Part shown: piece after piece, positions 53,776-62,534 of the stretch
Layout: each line of letters begins with the position of its first letter
Numbering within the stretch: position 1 is the stretch's first letter
Notes under the pieces: model-generated
Told to the model about the DNA's origin: nothing
What the model saw: only the letters and a program-made list of their open reading frames with translations
Database searches by the model: none
Assembly (NCBI GenBank): GCA_027488935.1
Contig: JAIYAP010000061.1
Location: 62,001-126,000 of the forward strand
Origin: Saprospiraceae bacterium
Lineage (GTDB): Bacteria > Bacteroidota > Bacteroidia > Chitinophagales > Saprospiraceae
Direction: 5' to 3'
DNA length: 64,000 nucleotides
Translations under genes and position numbers: made by a program

Positions 53776-53879
53776 AAGCGATGAAATTGCCGATCGGGTT
53801 TTCTGATCGCAAACTTGCTATACCCTTTCGGAAACGATTAAATTCGAGGGCAAGGTAAATATAAATCAGATAAAGCCCA

Positions 53880-53916
53880 ATAAAAAATGGGAAACCGGCA
53901 TTGCGCCGGTTTCCCA
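53880..53916 (-). terminator. Rho-independent terminator of the susD-like gene
   Basis: Read leftward, TGGGAAACCGGC and GCCGGTTTCCCA form a 12-bp stem with a five-base loop (53888-53916), followed by TTTTTTA (53881-53887). It ends the leftward SusC-SusD transcript. Confidence 0.88.
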
Positions 53917-53976
53917 AATAACTGAAACCCATTATTGTATGAAGCAATTAATATGCCTTAATAGCGTTTGCAGATC

Positions 53977-55479
53977 TTATTTTGCGATCCACAAGTCATT
54001 GTTGATATCATCTACCTCCGTACCGAACTGACGTACTAAAGCAGCTTTGTAGTTAACTGCATTATTATCGCGTTCAGTTGTTGGGTATTGGTAACGCTTA
54101 GGGATAACACCGCCGTTGCCTGTACCTGGACCGCCTTCGAAGAAGAATGGTTGTTTGGTACGACGCCAGTTGTAGTAAGCTTCGTAACCGCTGTGTTGAG
54201 CCAATGCAAGGTATTTTTGCATCAAAACTTGGTTCAAACCATCGTTGTTGTTGCCTTTGTAACCTGTTGCAGGAGCAGCCAGGTAAGTAGCCAAAGCAGC
54301 AGCGTCGGTAATGCCGTAAGATTCCATGCTTGCAGTGATGCCTTTGTCGTACCATGCTTTAGCGTCGCCAGCAGGCCACCAACCGCGGTTGATACCTTCA
54401 GCAATGTTCAAGCAAAGTTCTGGGTAGCCAATCTGGATAGAAGGCTCGCCCGCATCAGAGCTAAAAAAGTATGCTTTGCTGATACGAGAGTACTCACCGT
54501 TTTGAACTTTTGTAGCCATCGCGTCCAAACCCTCATCAGAAGGAGCGCCAACGTATGCTTCGAAGTCCGCAGGAGTCAAACCACCCGCCAATTTAGCAGC
54601 AGCAGGTTCTGCTACTACAAATACACGTGGGTCTTTCAATGCAGCCAGGTTGCCAACATAGGTAGCAGACGTGTTGTAACGATCGGCATAGAAACCGAAG
54701 TTACTTGGATTGAAAGGATACTTATCGATAGAAGTGAAGATGTATTTCACGTTATCCGCATTGCTGGTTGGCAATGGGTATTGTGTTGGATTGCCTGCAA
54801 CTTTAGCAAATTCTGCTTTTACATTCAATTCAGAAGCTTCTGCTTCTCTTTTGCTCAACTGAACCAAAACGCGAATTTTGAACGCGTTCACTGCTTTTTG
54901 CCATTTAGCCAAATCACCGTTGAAGTAGAAATCGAAACCAACAAAAGTTTGGTCCGCAACTGCAACGCGTGCTGCCAACTGGGTGTTAGACTCATCCAAC
55001 CAAGTCAAAATTTGTTTGAAAATTTCGCGCTGTGTGTTGTACGCAGGTGCGATGTTTTCAGCGCCTTTCAATGCGTCTGTCAATGGAACATCACCCACTT
55101 TCATGGTCATGTCGTAGTAGAAGTATGCACGGAAGAATTTACCGATTGCTTCGTACGCGTTGCCAGCAGGCAAACCAATACGGGTCGCTTCTTCTTCCAT
55201 TTTCACTACGTTTTTGATCGAAGTGAAGTTCAAACCGGTCGTTGTCCACTCGTACTCGTTGTTGTCGTAGTAGTTGTAGTTTGAGCACCAGTACTGGCAG
55301 TAGCGGCTAACATCGCCCCATGGAGCATAGTAAACGTCTTTCAACAAACCACGCAATACCAAGCCTGGTGGTACAGTTGTCGAACGGTTTTGGTCTGCCT
55401 CGAGTTCTTCGAAGTTCTGGCAGGCGTTTGCTGCGAAAACGAGCAGCAACAAAGCAAAGAAATATTTTAAATTTTTCAT
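53977..55479 (-). CDS. SusD/RagB-like outer-membrane lipoprotein
   Basis: 500 residues: signal peptide with lipobox FAANAC (Cys20), then the SusD alpha-helical TPR-like core typical of the SusD-like_2 group (FEELEADQNRSTTVPPGLVLRGLL, YEAIGKFFRAYFYYDMTMKVGDVPLTDAL, FDFYFNGDLAKWQKAVNAFKIRVLVQLSKR) and the C-terminal SusD region (PELCLNIAEGINRGWWPAGDA, YEAYYNWRRTKQPFFFEGG). It sits at the outer surface as the lid of the SusC barrel and binds glycan or peptide substrate. It follows susC by 81 bp containing a hairpin; a strong terminator follows. Confidence 0.94.
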   Translation of the reverse strand: MKNLKYFFALLLLVFAANACQNFEELEADQNRSTTVPPGLVLRGLLKDVYYAPWGDVSRYCQYWCSNYNYYDNNEYEWTTTGLNFTSIKNVVKMEEEATRIGLPAGNAYEAIGKFFRAYFYYDMTMKVGDVPLTDALKGAENIAPAYNTQREIFKQILTWLDESNTQLAARVAVADQTFVGFDFYFNGDLAKWQKAVNAFKIRVLVQLSKREAEASELNVKAEFAKVAGNPTQYPLPTSNADNVKYIFTSIDKYPFNPSNFGFYADRYNTSATYVGNLAALKDPRVFVVAEPAAAKLAGGLTPADFEAYVGAPSDEGLDAMATKVQNGEYSRISKAYFFSSDAGEPSIQIGYPELCLNIAEGINRGWWPAGDAKAWYDKGITASMESYGITDAAALATYLAAPATGYKGNNNDGLNQVLMQKYLALAQHSGYEAYYNWRRTKQPFFFEGGPGTGNGGVIPKRYQYPTTERDNNAVNYKAALVRQFGTEVDDINNDLWIAK

Positions 55480-55509
55480 TATCTAAGAGTTGAAAAGAAT
55501 TTATCCTTG

Positions 55510-55545
55510 CCTGTGCCGTCTGAACATAAAGACAGACGGCGCAGG
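55510..55545 (-). promoter_or_regulatory. Intercistronic hairpin between susC and susD
   Basis: CCTGTGCCGTCTG pairs with CAGACGGCGCAGG (13 bp, one G-T pair) around a ten-base loop. No T-run follows on the coding strand, so it is not a classic terminator. It could mark mRNA processing or set the relative amounts of SusC and SusD. Confidence 0.6.
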
Positions 55546-55560
55546 GCAATGATTCAAAAT

Positions 55561-58500
55561 TTAGAATGTAATGTTGATGTTGAAACCGTAACGTTTTGCG
55601 GTTGGCGATTGCAAACCAGAGTAGTTCGTACCAATGTACTGGTCGAGATCGATGTCTTTGTACTCCGCGAAGTACAGCAAGTTACGACCTACGAGTGATA
55701 CGTTTGCCTGGCGGATGAAACGGCCATTTTTGAACCATTCTGAAGGCAATTGGTAGGTGATAGTTACTTCACGCAATTTAGAGAACGTCTTAGACATCAA
55801 GTTTGCTTCAGCCTGAGAGTACTTACGGCTGATGTAATCCTGAAGGTAAGTTTTGTTGTCGTTCTTGGCAAAAGTCAACTCATTGTAGTTCGTGATTTCA
55901 CCTGTTAACTGGTCAAATTTGGGCGTACCGCTTACCAATTCCACACCTTCGCCTACGTAGTTACCGTCAATTTGTGGGTTGTTGTCGGTACCTGCTTGTT
56001 GCTTCAACCAGTCCTGGTAACGCGCTTCGCCCATTGCACCTTCTGTAGTTTCAATGTGGCGACCGCCGCGGAATGTCTGACGACGGATGTAGTTGGTCAT
56101 AACGCCACCTACGCGACCGTCGAACTGGAAGCCAAGGCTCAAGTTTTTATAGCTCACTTTGTTGTATGCGCTCCAAACCCAATCTGGGTTAGCGTAACCT
56201 AAAAACTTCCGAAATTGCGAACGAATTACGCGACCAGATGCATCGTGGATGTAATTGCCGTTTTGATCTGTTGCAATTCCACTGTCGTAATATTTGTCCA
56301 AACGGTCACCTTTTTTGAGGTAGGTGAACAAACGATCTGTTCCTTCTGGAAGTTCTTCCAAGGTTTCTTGGAACGTGCTCCAGTTCAACAATACATCCCA
56401 AGAAAGACCGTCACGGTTTTTCAATGGGCTAGCGGTGAAGCTTACTTCCCAACCTGATTTTTTCGTTTTAACCGCATTTACCAACTGTGCGGTGTAACCT
56501 GATGCTTCAGAAATTGGCTTAGAGAAGATCTGTGGACCGTCGATGTACTGGAAGTACGTTACGTCAATACCCATGCGGTTGTTCAGGAATTTTGCTTCCA
56601 AACCACCCTCGTAGTTTGTACGAGAAGAAGGCGCCAAATCTGCGTTTGCAATGGTATTGGTAAAATAAGAACCAACCTGACCGTTGTTTACGATTGGGTT
56701 AGAGTACACAGAAGAGTTGCTGTAAGATGGACCGTCGTAAGTAGAAGCGTAGTTAATGCCATAACCAACCGGGAAAGATGCACCTGGTGTAGAACCGATG
56801 TAACGCTGTGTCAAGGCTTCTTTTACGTTTGCGTAAGAAGCGCGTAATTTCAAGAAAGAAACCGGGCCGAGGTCGGCGATTTGAGAAATAACCACGCTAC
56901 CACCCAAAGATGGGTAGAAGAAGGTGTTGTTGTCTTTAGGCAAGGTAGACAAGTGATCCACACGACCGGTGTGTGTCAAGAACAAGAAGCTCTTGTAACC
57001 CAAGTCAACAGAGTAGTAACCAGACAATACTTGCATTTTTGCACGGTAGTTGGTTGCGTACAAAGGATTTGCAGAGTTTGTGAAGTTATAAACACCAGGT
57101 ACGTTCAGGTAGTTGGTCGTCGTGTAGTTGCTTTCGTAGTTAAATGTACGCAAGTTGCCACCCGCCAAAGCACCGAGGCTGATGTCGTCTGTCAATTGAC
57201 GGTCGAAGTTCAAATAAACGTCTGTGTTGTTTTCAAACATGGTACGTTTGTCTTCGCGGTAGTCACCACGTGCTTCTTCACGGCCATAAGAAGTAGCAGA
57301 GAATGGGAATTTCTCGTTACGGAAAATGTCGTAAGAAGTGATTGCAGTACGTGCTTTCAGGGTCAAACTTGGTGTAATCGTCCAAGTCAAAGCAGTTTGA
57401 CCGTAGATATCGGTTTTGTAGTGACCACGCAACCATTCATTGGCCAGGAAGTGTGGGTTGTTGTAACGCTGGTATTCAGCATAGATCTGCTGAACGCCTT
57501 CTTTACCTGGCTGCCAGTAGTTTTTCAACTGATCCACGTCCCAGTCAGCACCACCCCAGATGATGATGTTGTAAATCATGGAGTTCGGGCCATATACTAC
57601 GTCTGGAACATTGTCGGTGAATTGACGGTTGTAGTTCAGGTTTGCTTCCAACTTAACTTTGTCGCTGAATTTGATGCCGCTGTACACGTTAAAGTTTGCA
57701 GAGTTCAACTGTGTGTTTGGCACCATACCACCCTGGTAATTATAGGTAGTAGAGTAACGCATGTCCACTTTATCGCTGCTGGTGCTGATAGAGATATTGT
57801 TGTTCGACAATACACCTGGGCGCAAGAAACGCTCAAGATTGTCTTTACCGCGTGCTACCCAAGGAGTTCCGATACGATTACCGGTTGCAGGGTCGATCGG
57901 GCTGTCGTATTGTGGGATATTTTGACCTTCGAAGCGTGGGCCCCAGATGTCATAGTCACCGTCGTTTTTGCCACCACCGCGACCGTCAACGAATGCATAA
58001 CGACCGTGGTCACCAGGACCGTATTCGTCTTGTACTTGTGGGATGGCGTTAAAGCCATTTTCGATCATTTGGCTAGAGTTGAATTCAATGCTGTAGCCAC
58101 GCTTGTCTTTAGAACCTTTTTTGGTTGTGATCATGATCACACCGTCTTTCGAACGGAAACCGTACAGGGCTGCAGCAGCAGGGCCTTTCAACACGGTGTA
58201 CGTTTCGATGTCGTCTGCGCTGATGTTCCAGGTGTCAGAGTTAACTGGCACACCGTCTACCACGAAGATTGGGTTAGAACCGCGCAAGCTAATGTTTGGC
58301 GCACCCAACAATTCAGGTGAAGAGCCGATGGTCAAGCCCGCAACTTTACCCGTCAAGCCATTGATGGCATTCGGTTCGCGTGCTTTTGTAAGTTCTTCCC
58401 CTTTCACGTCCTGTACAGCGTAGCCCAGGCGTGCTTTTTCCTTTTTAAAACCAAGGGCAGTTACAACCACCTCTTTGATTTTAGAAGATTCGTTAAGGGT

Positions 58501-58782
58501 GATGTCGAGGGTAGCCGCGCCATTTACTAGAATTTCGATGGTTTCAAAACCAACGTAGTTCACAACAATGGTTTCGCCTTGGCGTGCTTCGATGCTATAC
58601 ATACCTTCAGCATCAGAAACAGTACCGCGGTTGGTACCTTTAACATTGAGGCTTGCGCCTGGTAAAGTTTCGCCGGTATCGCCTGCGGTTACTTTGCCCG
58701 TAACTCTTTGGGCAAATGCGCCTGCGGTCAGCAGCATGAACAAAAAGGCACATAGAATGCCTTTGAAGTATGAGTGCTTCAT
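55561..58782 (-). CDS. SusC/RagA-type TonB-dependent receptor
   Basis: 1073 residues. After a signal peptide (ends GAFAQRV), a carboxypeptidase-regulatory-like domain (VTGKVTAGDTGETLPGASLNVKGTNRGTVSDAEGMYSI), the junction EVVVTALGFKKEKARLGYAVQDV, a plug with ISLRGSNPIFVVDGVPVNS and TVLKGPAAAALYGFRSKDGVIMITTKKG (SusC hallmark), and a 22-strand barrel ending in NINITF. It forms the outer-membrane channel driven by TonB-ExbBD that takes up oligomers bound by the SusD partner. Substrate cannot be told; no glycoside hydrolase or sensor is adjacent in this pair. Confidence 0.96.
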   Translation of the reverse strand: MKHSYFKGILCAFLFMLLTAGAFAQRVTGKVTAGDTGETLPGASLNVKGTNRGTVSDAEGMYSIEARQGETIVVNYVGFETIEILVNGAATLDITLNESSKIKEVVVTALGFKKEKARLGYAVQDVKGEELTKAREPNAINGLTGKVAGLTIGSSPELLGAPNISLRGSNPIFVVDGVPVNSDTWNISADDIETYTVLKGPAAAALYGFRSKDGVIMITTKKGSKDKRGYSIEFNSSQMIENGFNAIPQVQDEYGPGDHGRYAFVDGRGGGKNDGDYDIWGPRFEGQNIPQYDSPIDPATGNRIGTPWVARGKDNLERFLRPGVLSNNNISISTSSDKVDMRYSTTYNYQGGMVPNTQLNSANFNVYSGIKFSDKVKLEANLNYNRQFTDNVPDVVYGPNSMIYNIIIWGGADWDVDQLKNYWQPGKEGVQQIYAEYQRYNNPHFLANEWLRGHYKTDIYGQTALTWTITPSLTLKARTAITSYDIFRNEKFPFSATSYGREEARGDYREDKRTMFENNTDVYLNFDRQLTDDISLGALAGGNLRTFNYESNYTTTNYLNVPGVYNFTNSANPLYATNYRAKMQVLSGYYSVDLGYKSFLFLTHTGRVDHLSTLPKDNNTFFYPSLGGSVVISQIADLGPVSFLKLRASYANVKEALTQRYIGSTPGASFPVGYGINYASTYDGPSYSNSSVYSNPIVNNGQVGSYFTNTIANADLAPSSRTNYEGGLEAKFLNNRMGIDVTYFQYIDGPQIFSKPISEASGYTAQLVNAVKTKKSGWEVSFTASPLKNRDGLSWDVLLNWSTFQETLEELPEGTDRLFTYLKKGDRLDKYYDSGIATDQNGNYIHDASGRVIRSQFRKFLGYANPDWVWSAYNKVSYKNLSLGFQFDGRVGGVMTNYIRRQTFRGGRHIETTEGAMGEARYQDWLKQQAGTDNNPQIDGNYVGEGVELVSGTPKFDQLTGEITNYNELTFAKNDNKTYLQDYISRKYSQAEANLMSKTFSKLREVTITYQLPSEWFKNGRFIRQANVSLVGRNLLYFAEYKDIDLDQYIGTNYSGLQSPTAKRYGFNINITF

Positions 58783-58872
58783 CTCCAGAAAAAGGTTTAA
58801 TTATTGAAAAAATGGATTGATTAAATCGTAACAGTTTTACAGGGTTTGACAGCAGATGCTGTTTACCTTTGG

Positions 58873-58880
58873 CAAAGGTA
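58873..58880 (-). promoter_or_regulatory. Candidate -7 box of the susC-susD operon
   Basis: Read leftward, TACCTTTG at 58873-58880 lies about 90 bp upstream of the susC ATG. A palindrome spans it (ACCTTTGGCAAAGGT in plus reading). The -33 element is weak. Confidence 0.45.
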
Positions 58881-59214
58881 GAAGGCTATAATTCGGGGGT
58901 GTAAATTTTCAGGTTAAGAAATTCTTAGGTTTTTATTAACTTAAAATGACTTCAATTAAGGGCGCAAATGATCCTAAATTCATAAAATGTTGGTTTTCTT
59001 ACTTGTTTTACAACTTCAGAATACTTTCAGTTTTGTCATAGTTGTGCCAAACTAGAAAGTGCTTTACATTAACTTAACAACATAACAACCTAAAAAACAC
59101 ATTAATAAATAGAAGTTTCCCGATACTACCCTCAACTTTGCAAACATTACATGCCAAAGCACCCTGTTTTCTTTTCTACCCAGCTTTATTTCAAACTCGA
59201 TTTTAATAATTTTC
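58881..59214. other. AT-rich intergenic region without a gene
   Basis: Between the susC promoter and the LysE gene the sequence is low in G+C. It includes ACTTTTTGTT-like tracts and TTAACTTAACAACATAACAACC at about 59070-59090, which resembles the TAACAAC arms of the intergenic repeats but is unstructured. No open frame with a plausible start was found. Probably promoter-containing spacer for the LysE gene on the plus strand. Confidence 0.4.
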
Positions 59215-59883
59215 ATGCAAGGAAAAAAATACGCGAGCATCTTCTTTGCTTTTGTTACCGGAATCGGGGTTAGTTTCTTGGGAGCAGCCCCTTTGGGCAC
59301 TTTGAATATCGCCGCTTTACAGGTCACCCTTGCACGTGGTACAACGGCGGGTATGCTTTACTCTGCGGGTGCAATTTCCATCGAAATGATTTTCATTCTT
59401 TTTTCCCTGTTGGGGGTAGAATGGATCCAAAAACAGGAAAAACTTTTCCGTACCATCGAGTGGATTACCGTACTCATTGTACTCGGATTGGCGGCAGGTA
59501 GCATGATGGCCGCCCTGTATCCAAAAACCAACTCGATGGGCAATATGCTCTTCGATCCTGCGGTGCCTTCTTTTTTAGTTGGGGTAAGTTTTCGCCTGTT
59601 TCTGCCCACCATGGTGCCGTTTTGGTTGGGTTGGAACACCTTGCTGTTTTCTAAAAATATCCTCCGGCCCAACTATGCCTATTACCTCGCCTATATCCCG
59701 GGCGCTGGCCTCGGTACTTTTCTGGCACACCTTATATATATACAGGGCGGTAGTATGGCAACCGAAACCTACCAATTGCACCAGGTAGCTATTAATTGGG
59801 GGATCGGCGCCTTATTTATGGCGATTGCCTTGTTTCAAATTGCACGACTTACCCTTGCCCGCCCAAAAATTGTGGCAGATTAA
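59215..59883 (+). CDS. LysE family membrane translocator
   Basis: 222 residues with about six transmembrane helices. The LysE/RhtB signature SFLGAAPLGTLNIAALQVTLARGTTAGMLYSAGAISIEM occurs near residue 20, followed by LRTIEWITVLIVLGLAAG-type helices and a C-terminal hydrophobic helix (NWGIGALFMAIALFQIARL). Members export amino acids or related metabolites. It overlaps the FAD oxidoreductase gene tail to tail by 4 bp. Substrate unknown. Confidence 0.85.
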   Translation: MQGKKYASIFFAFVTGIGVSFLGAAPLGTLNIAALQVTLARGTTAGMLYSAGAISIEMIFILFSLLGVEWIQKQEKLFRTIEWITVLIVLGLAAGSMMAALYPKTNSMGNMLFDPAVPSFLVGVSFRLFLPTMVPFWLGWNTLLFSKNILRPNYAYYLAYIPGAGLGTFLAHLIYIQGGSMATETYQLHQVAINWGIGALFMAIALFQIARLTLARPKIVAD

Positions 59884-60998
59884 ATTAAATCTTCGGCAAT
59901 GCCAAAGGATAAGGTAAGCCCTGCCCCACTCAGCCCGTTTACGATCCACACCCGATTTGCCGCTTCTTGTACCAACTTGGTTTTGCCCGGTATCGTGGGG
60001 TATATGCCATGCCAGGTTTCGGCAATTTCCCAATCCGGAAAATCTGCGAAAGATTTTAAATATTTCAAAATCAATTGATTCACATCTTCTTGATTGAACG
60101 GGGTTTGCTCCAAACCATACTCATGACTATCCCCGATAACCAAATGTCCCTGGGCGTTTTGCGACAACATGACATGGATGCCCCAACGTCCAAATTCCGG
60201 CATTTCGCGTTCAAAATAAGCATCCAGCGCCGCCAAACTACCACAATGCGCAAACGCTTCATAATGGCGCATCGTAAGCCCTGAGCACAAGGATGCGCCC
60301 AATTTCCAATCATGCGGCTGCTTGCCGGTGCGCATCATTTGCAACTTACACCGTGTAATGCCACTTTCCCTGAAGATGGCCGGATATAAGGTCTCAAAAT
60401 CCTGGCCACCACAGATATAAATCCGCTCCGCACTGTACATTTCATAAAAATCGGACAAAAAACCAGGCTGTACGTGGGTAATGGCGGTACCGTAATGAAA
60501 AGAAACTTTGTAGGTCTTTTGCAGGTAATCGGCCAATAATGGGATCGCCTGCCGGGTGGATACTGTCAATTCAGTTCCACTGTGCATCGCCAATTTTAAT
60601 CCTTCGGTGCGTACGGCCGGACTGAATTTTACGGCTTCTGTGGGCTGAAGCAACTGGCATTGATAGCCGGCATCCTGGGTAGTGGCCATAAACTCTTCCA
60701 GTACAGCCGCCTCTTCGTCCTGATACGCCAGGTGTAAGGAACCATTGGCTTCCACGGGCAAACCCGCTTCTTGCGCAAGTTGTAACCAAACCGCTCGGGT
60801 GCGCAATGCCTGATTGAGTGCCGCCCCGGAAGGCTGTCCAATCGGCCATATCAGGCCAAAATTGCGTACACTGGCCCCCATGGCCTTGGTACTGCGCTCA
60901 AATACTACTACTTTATTCCCTCTTTTGGCTGCTACATAAGCGATTGCCAAACCAAGAATACCCGCGCCAACTACGGCAACATCGTACTTGTTTTCCAT
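59880..60998 (-). CDS. FAD-dependent oxidoreductase, TIGR03364-like (phosphonate-linked)
   Basis: 372 residues. The FAD-binding GxGxxG is VVGAGILGLAIAYVAAKRG with E34 of VFERS; the DAO-type C-terminus ends in VWIVNGLSGAGLTLSFGIAEDL. RNFGLIWPIGQPSG near residue 45 and the overall length match the TIGR03364 group, FAD oxidoreductases often found beside phosphonatase-like hydrolases and linked to phosphonate breakdown. The upstream DUF5690 gene, 30 bp away, is its usual neighbour in Bacteroidota as I recall. No phosphonatase-like gene is visible in the window. Substrate is inferred to be an N-methylated or aminoalkyl phosphonate, but this is not proven by sequence. Confidence 0.75.
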   Translation of the reverse strand: MENKYDVAVVGAGILGLAIAYVAAKRGNKVVVFERSTKAMGASVRNFGLIWPIGQPSGAALNQALRTRAVWLQLAQEAGLPVEANGSLHLAYQDEEAAVLEEFMATTQDAGYQCQLLQPTEAVKFSPAVRTEGLKLAMHSGTELTVSTRQAIPLLADYLQKTYKVSFHYGTAITHVQPGFLSDFYEMYSAERIYICGGQDFETLYPAIFRESGITRCKLQMMRTGKQPHDWKLGASLCSGLTMRHYEAFAHCGSLAALDAYFEREMPEFGRWGIHVMLSQNAQGHLVIGDSHEYGLEQTPFNQEDVNQLILKYLKSFADFPDWEIAETWHGIYPTIPGKTKLVQEAANRVWIVNGLSGAGLTLSFGIAEDLI

Positions 60999-61028
60999 GC
61001 GAAATGAATATTATATTAAAAATAAAAA

Positions 61029-62324
61029 TTACGCAACCGCGTGTTCTGCGTCTAATGCTTTTTTGCGCCGTAAAAAATACGCCCAGGCAATCAGGATTGT
61101 TATCGAAAACAAACCCATGCCGATGTAACACAGTTTTTGATAAAAATCCAGCCAACTCACCTTCGCAAAACCAAAATTGCGCCACAACAACACCATGACC
61201 GCCCCCAAATACCCGAAAGCATCGGCGATGTAAATCAAAAAGCCCACATTGCCCGGCTCTTTATACGCGGCTAAAAAACGGTCAAACATCACCCCGTTAA
61301 ATATGACATATGGCAAAAACAATCCGAACCCACTCAGTACCATCCAGGTAATCGGTGAAATGGCCTGAATTTGAAATAAATACGTGCTCACGACCAATAA
61401 AAGCGCACCCGCCAAACACAATGCATGGTTGATCCAAAATGCCTTAAAATTGTCGCGCACCAGGGATAAAGCCCCCAAACCAATGAGCGTCAGGGCTGCA
61501 ACGGGCAATTCGGCGGTTGTCAAAATGGTTGGTTGGCCTGCATAACCCAATTCTGACCAAATTTCAATGGCAAAATTGTCGCGCACGTCGCGGATGATCG
61601 TCAGCATCAGGTAGCCGATGGTGAAGAACAGGAAACCCGGCATGTATTTCCGCCATAAATGCTTGCGGTCGGCTTTACTCATTTTTTTGCGCTCGGTACG
61701 CGCCAGAATATCTTCGGCATTGGGCGGCGGCATTTGTTCCAGCATCCAAACGGCAAGCAGCAAAAAAGGAACAAAATACAAACCCGCCATAAAGGGCATC
61801 CACCACTCGGAAGTGCCACTTAACAACAAATTTTTACCTACCGATTTTACAAAACCACTCGAAATGATGAAATTGACGCTCAAGGCAGCCGCCAACAACT
61901 CGGTACTGCGCCGACCTTCCAGGTATCCAAACACCAATCCGAAAATCATCCCCAGCGGCATTCCATTGACAAAAAGCCACACCGCATTATAAGGAAACGG
62001 GGTTAAGGCAAATCCCAGCAAGGCCAATTGTGCAATGCCAATCAACCCTAAAAGGGCCACAGCGCGCCGCTCCGGTGTCATGCCACTGATAAACCGAATG
62101 CCAATAAATTTGGATAAAGCATAGCCAAATACCTGCGCACTTACCAGCACGATTTTGTAGTCGATGCCCCATAAAGTCCATCCTCCATAACCCGCAGCGG
62201 CAAAAGGTTTTCGAAAGCCATACATGCAAGCGTAGGCCATAAACGCCGCCACACAGGCATAAAGGGCAAAAAAAACAGGGTGCGCAGTGGAAAGACGCCT
62301 GGTAACGTAGGATGGATTTTTCAT
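61029..62324 (-). CDS. DUF5690 family MFS-like transporter
   Basis: 431 residues with about 12 transmembrane segments. The motif AYACMYGFRKPFAAAGY near residue 32 matches the DUF5690/MFS N-terminus, and DVRDNFAIEIWSELGY lies in the middle loop after a basic stretch. The family resembles glycerol-3-phosphate/hexose-phosphate antiporters (the GFRKPF stretch recalls the GlpT/UhpT region), consistent with moving an organophosphorus compound. It is the first gene of a two-gene unit with the FAD oxidoreductase. A TTG-N21-TAATCTTG pattern lies upstream (one mismatch in the -7 box). Confidence 0.78.
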   Translation of the reverse strand: MKNPSYVTRRLSTAHPVFFALYACVAAFMAYACMYGFRKPFAAAGYGGWTLWGIDYKIVLVSAQVFGYALSKFIGIRFISGMTPERRAVALLGLIGIAQLALLGFALTPFPYNAVWLFVNGMPLGMIFGLVFGYLEGRRSTELLAAALSVNFIISSGFVKSVGKNLLLSGTSEWWMPFMAGLYFVPFLLLAVWMLEQMPPPNAEDILARTERKKMSKADRKHLWRKYMPGFLFFTIGYLMLTIIRDVRDNFAIEIWSELGYAGQPTILTTAELPVAALTLIGLGALSLVRDNFKAFWINHALCLAGALLLVVSTYLFQIQAISPITWMVLSGFGLFLPYVIFNGVMFDRFLAAYKEPGNVGFLIYIADAFGYLGAVMVLLWRNFGFAKVSWLDFYQKLCYIGMGLFSITILIAWAYFLRRKKALDAEHAVA

Positions 62325-62534
62325 CGAAATGGTTAAATGAACGATGCAAGATTAAGGCGCATTTTGCCTGAAATTCAATACTTTACCATAAGGTAACCGT
62401 TTCTTAAAACTGCCTTAACCTTTAGCGGCGAAAGGAATGCACAAAATTTAATTTTAAGATCATTCAAAATTCATAAAATAGTCCGATTTATCGCCGTTCC
62501 TTTGCAGGATATCAAATCATCAACTGTACCGTAC

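Noticed and set aside
54088-55284. A 398-codon forward frame opposite susD
   Set aside because: It lies wholly antisense to a well-supported SusD gene and its Cys/Phe/Val-rich translation resembles no protein.
56881-58320. A 479-codon forward frame opposite susC
   Set aside because: Antisense to susC. It arises from codon bias in the highly expressed gene and has no protein-like features.
59068-59095. A third copy of the TAACAAC-type repeat
   Set aside because: Only two loose TAACAAC units occur, with no opposite arm or core, so it is probably chance in AT-rich sequence.
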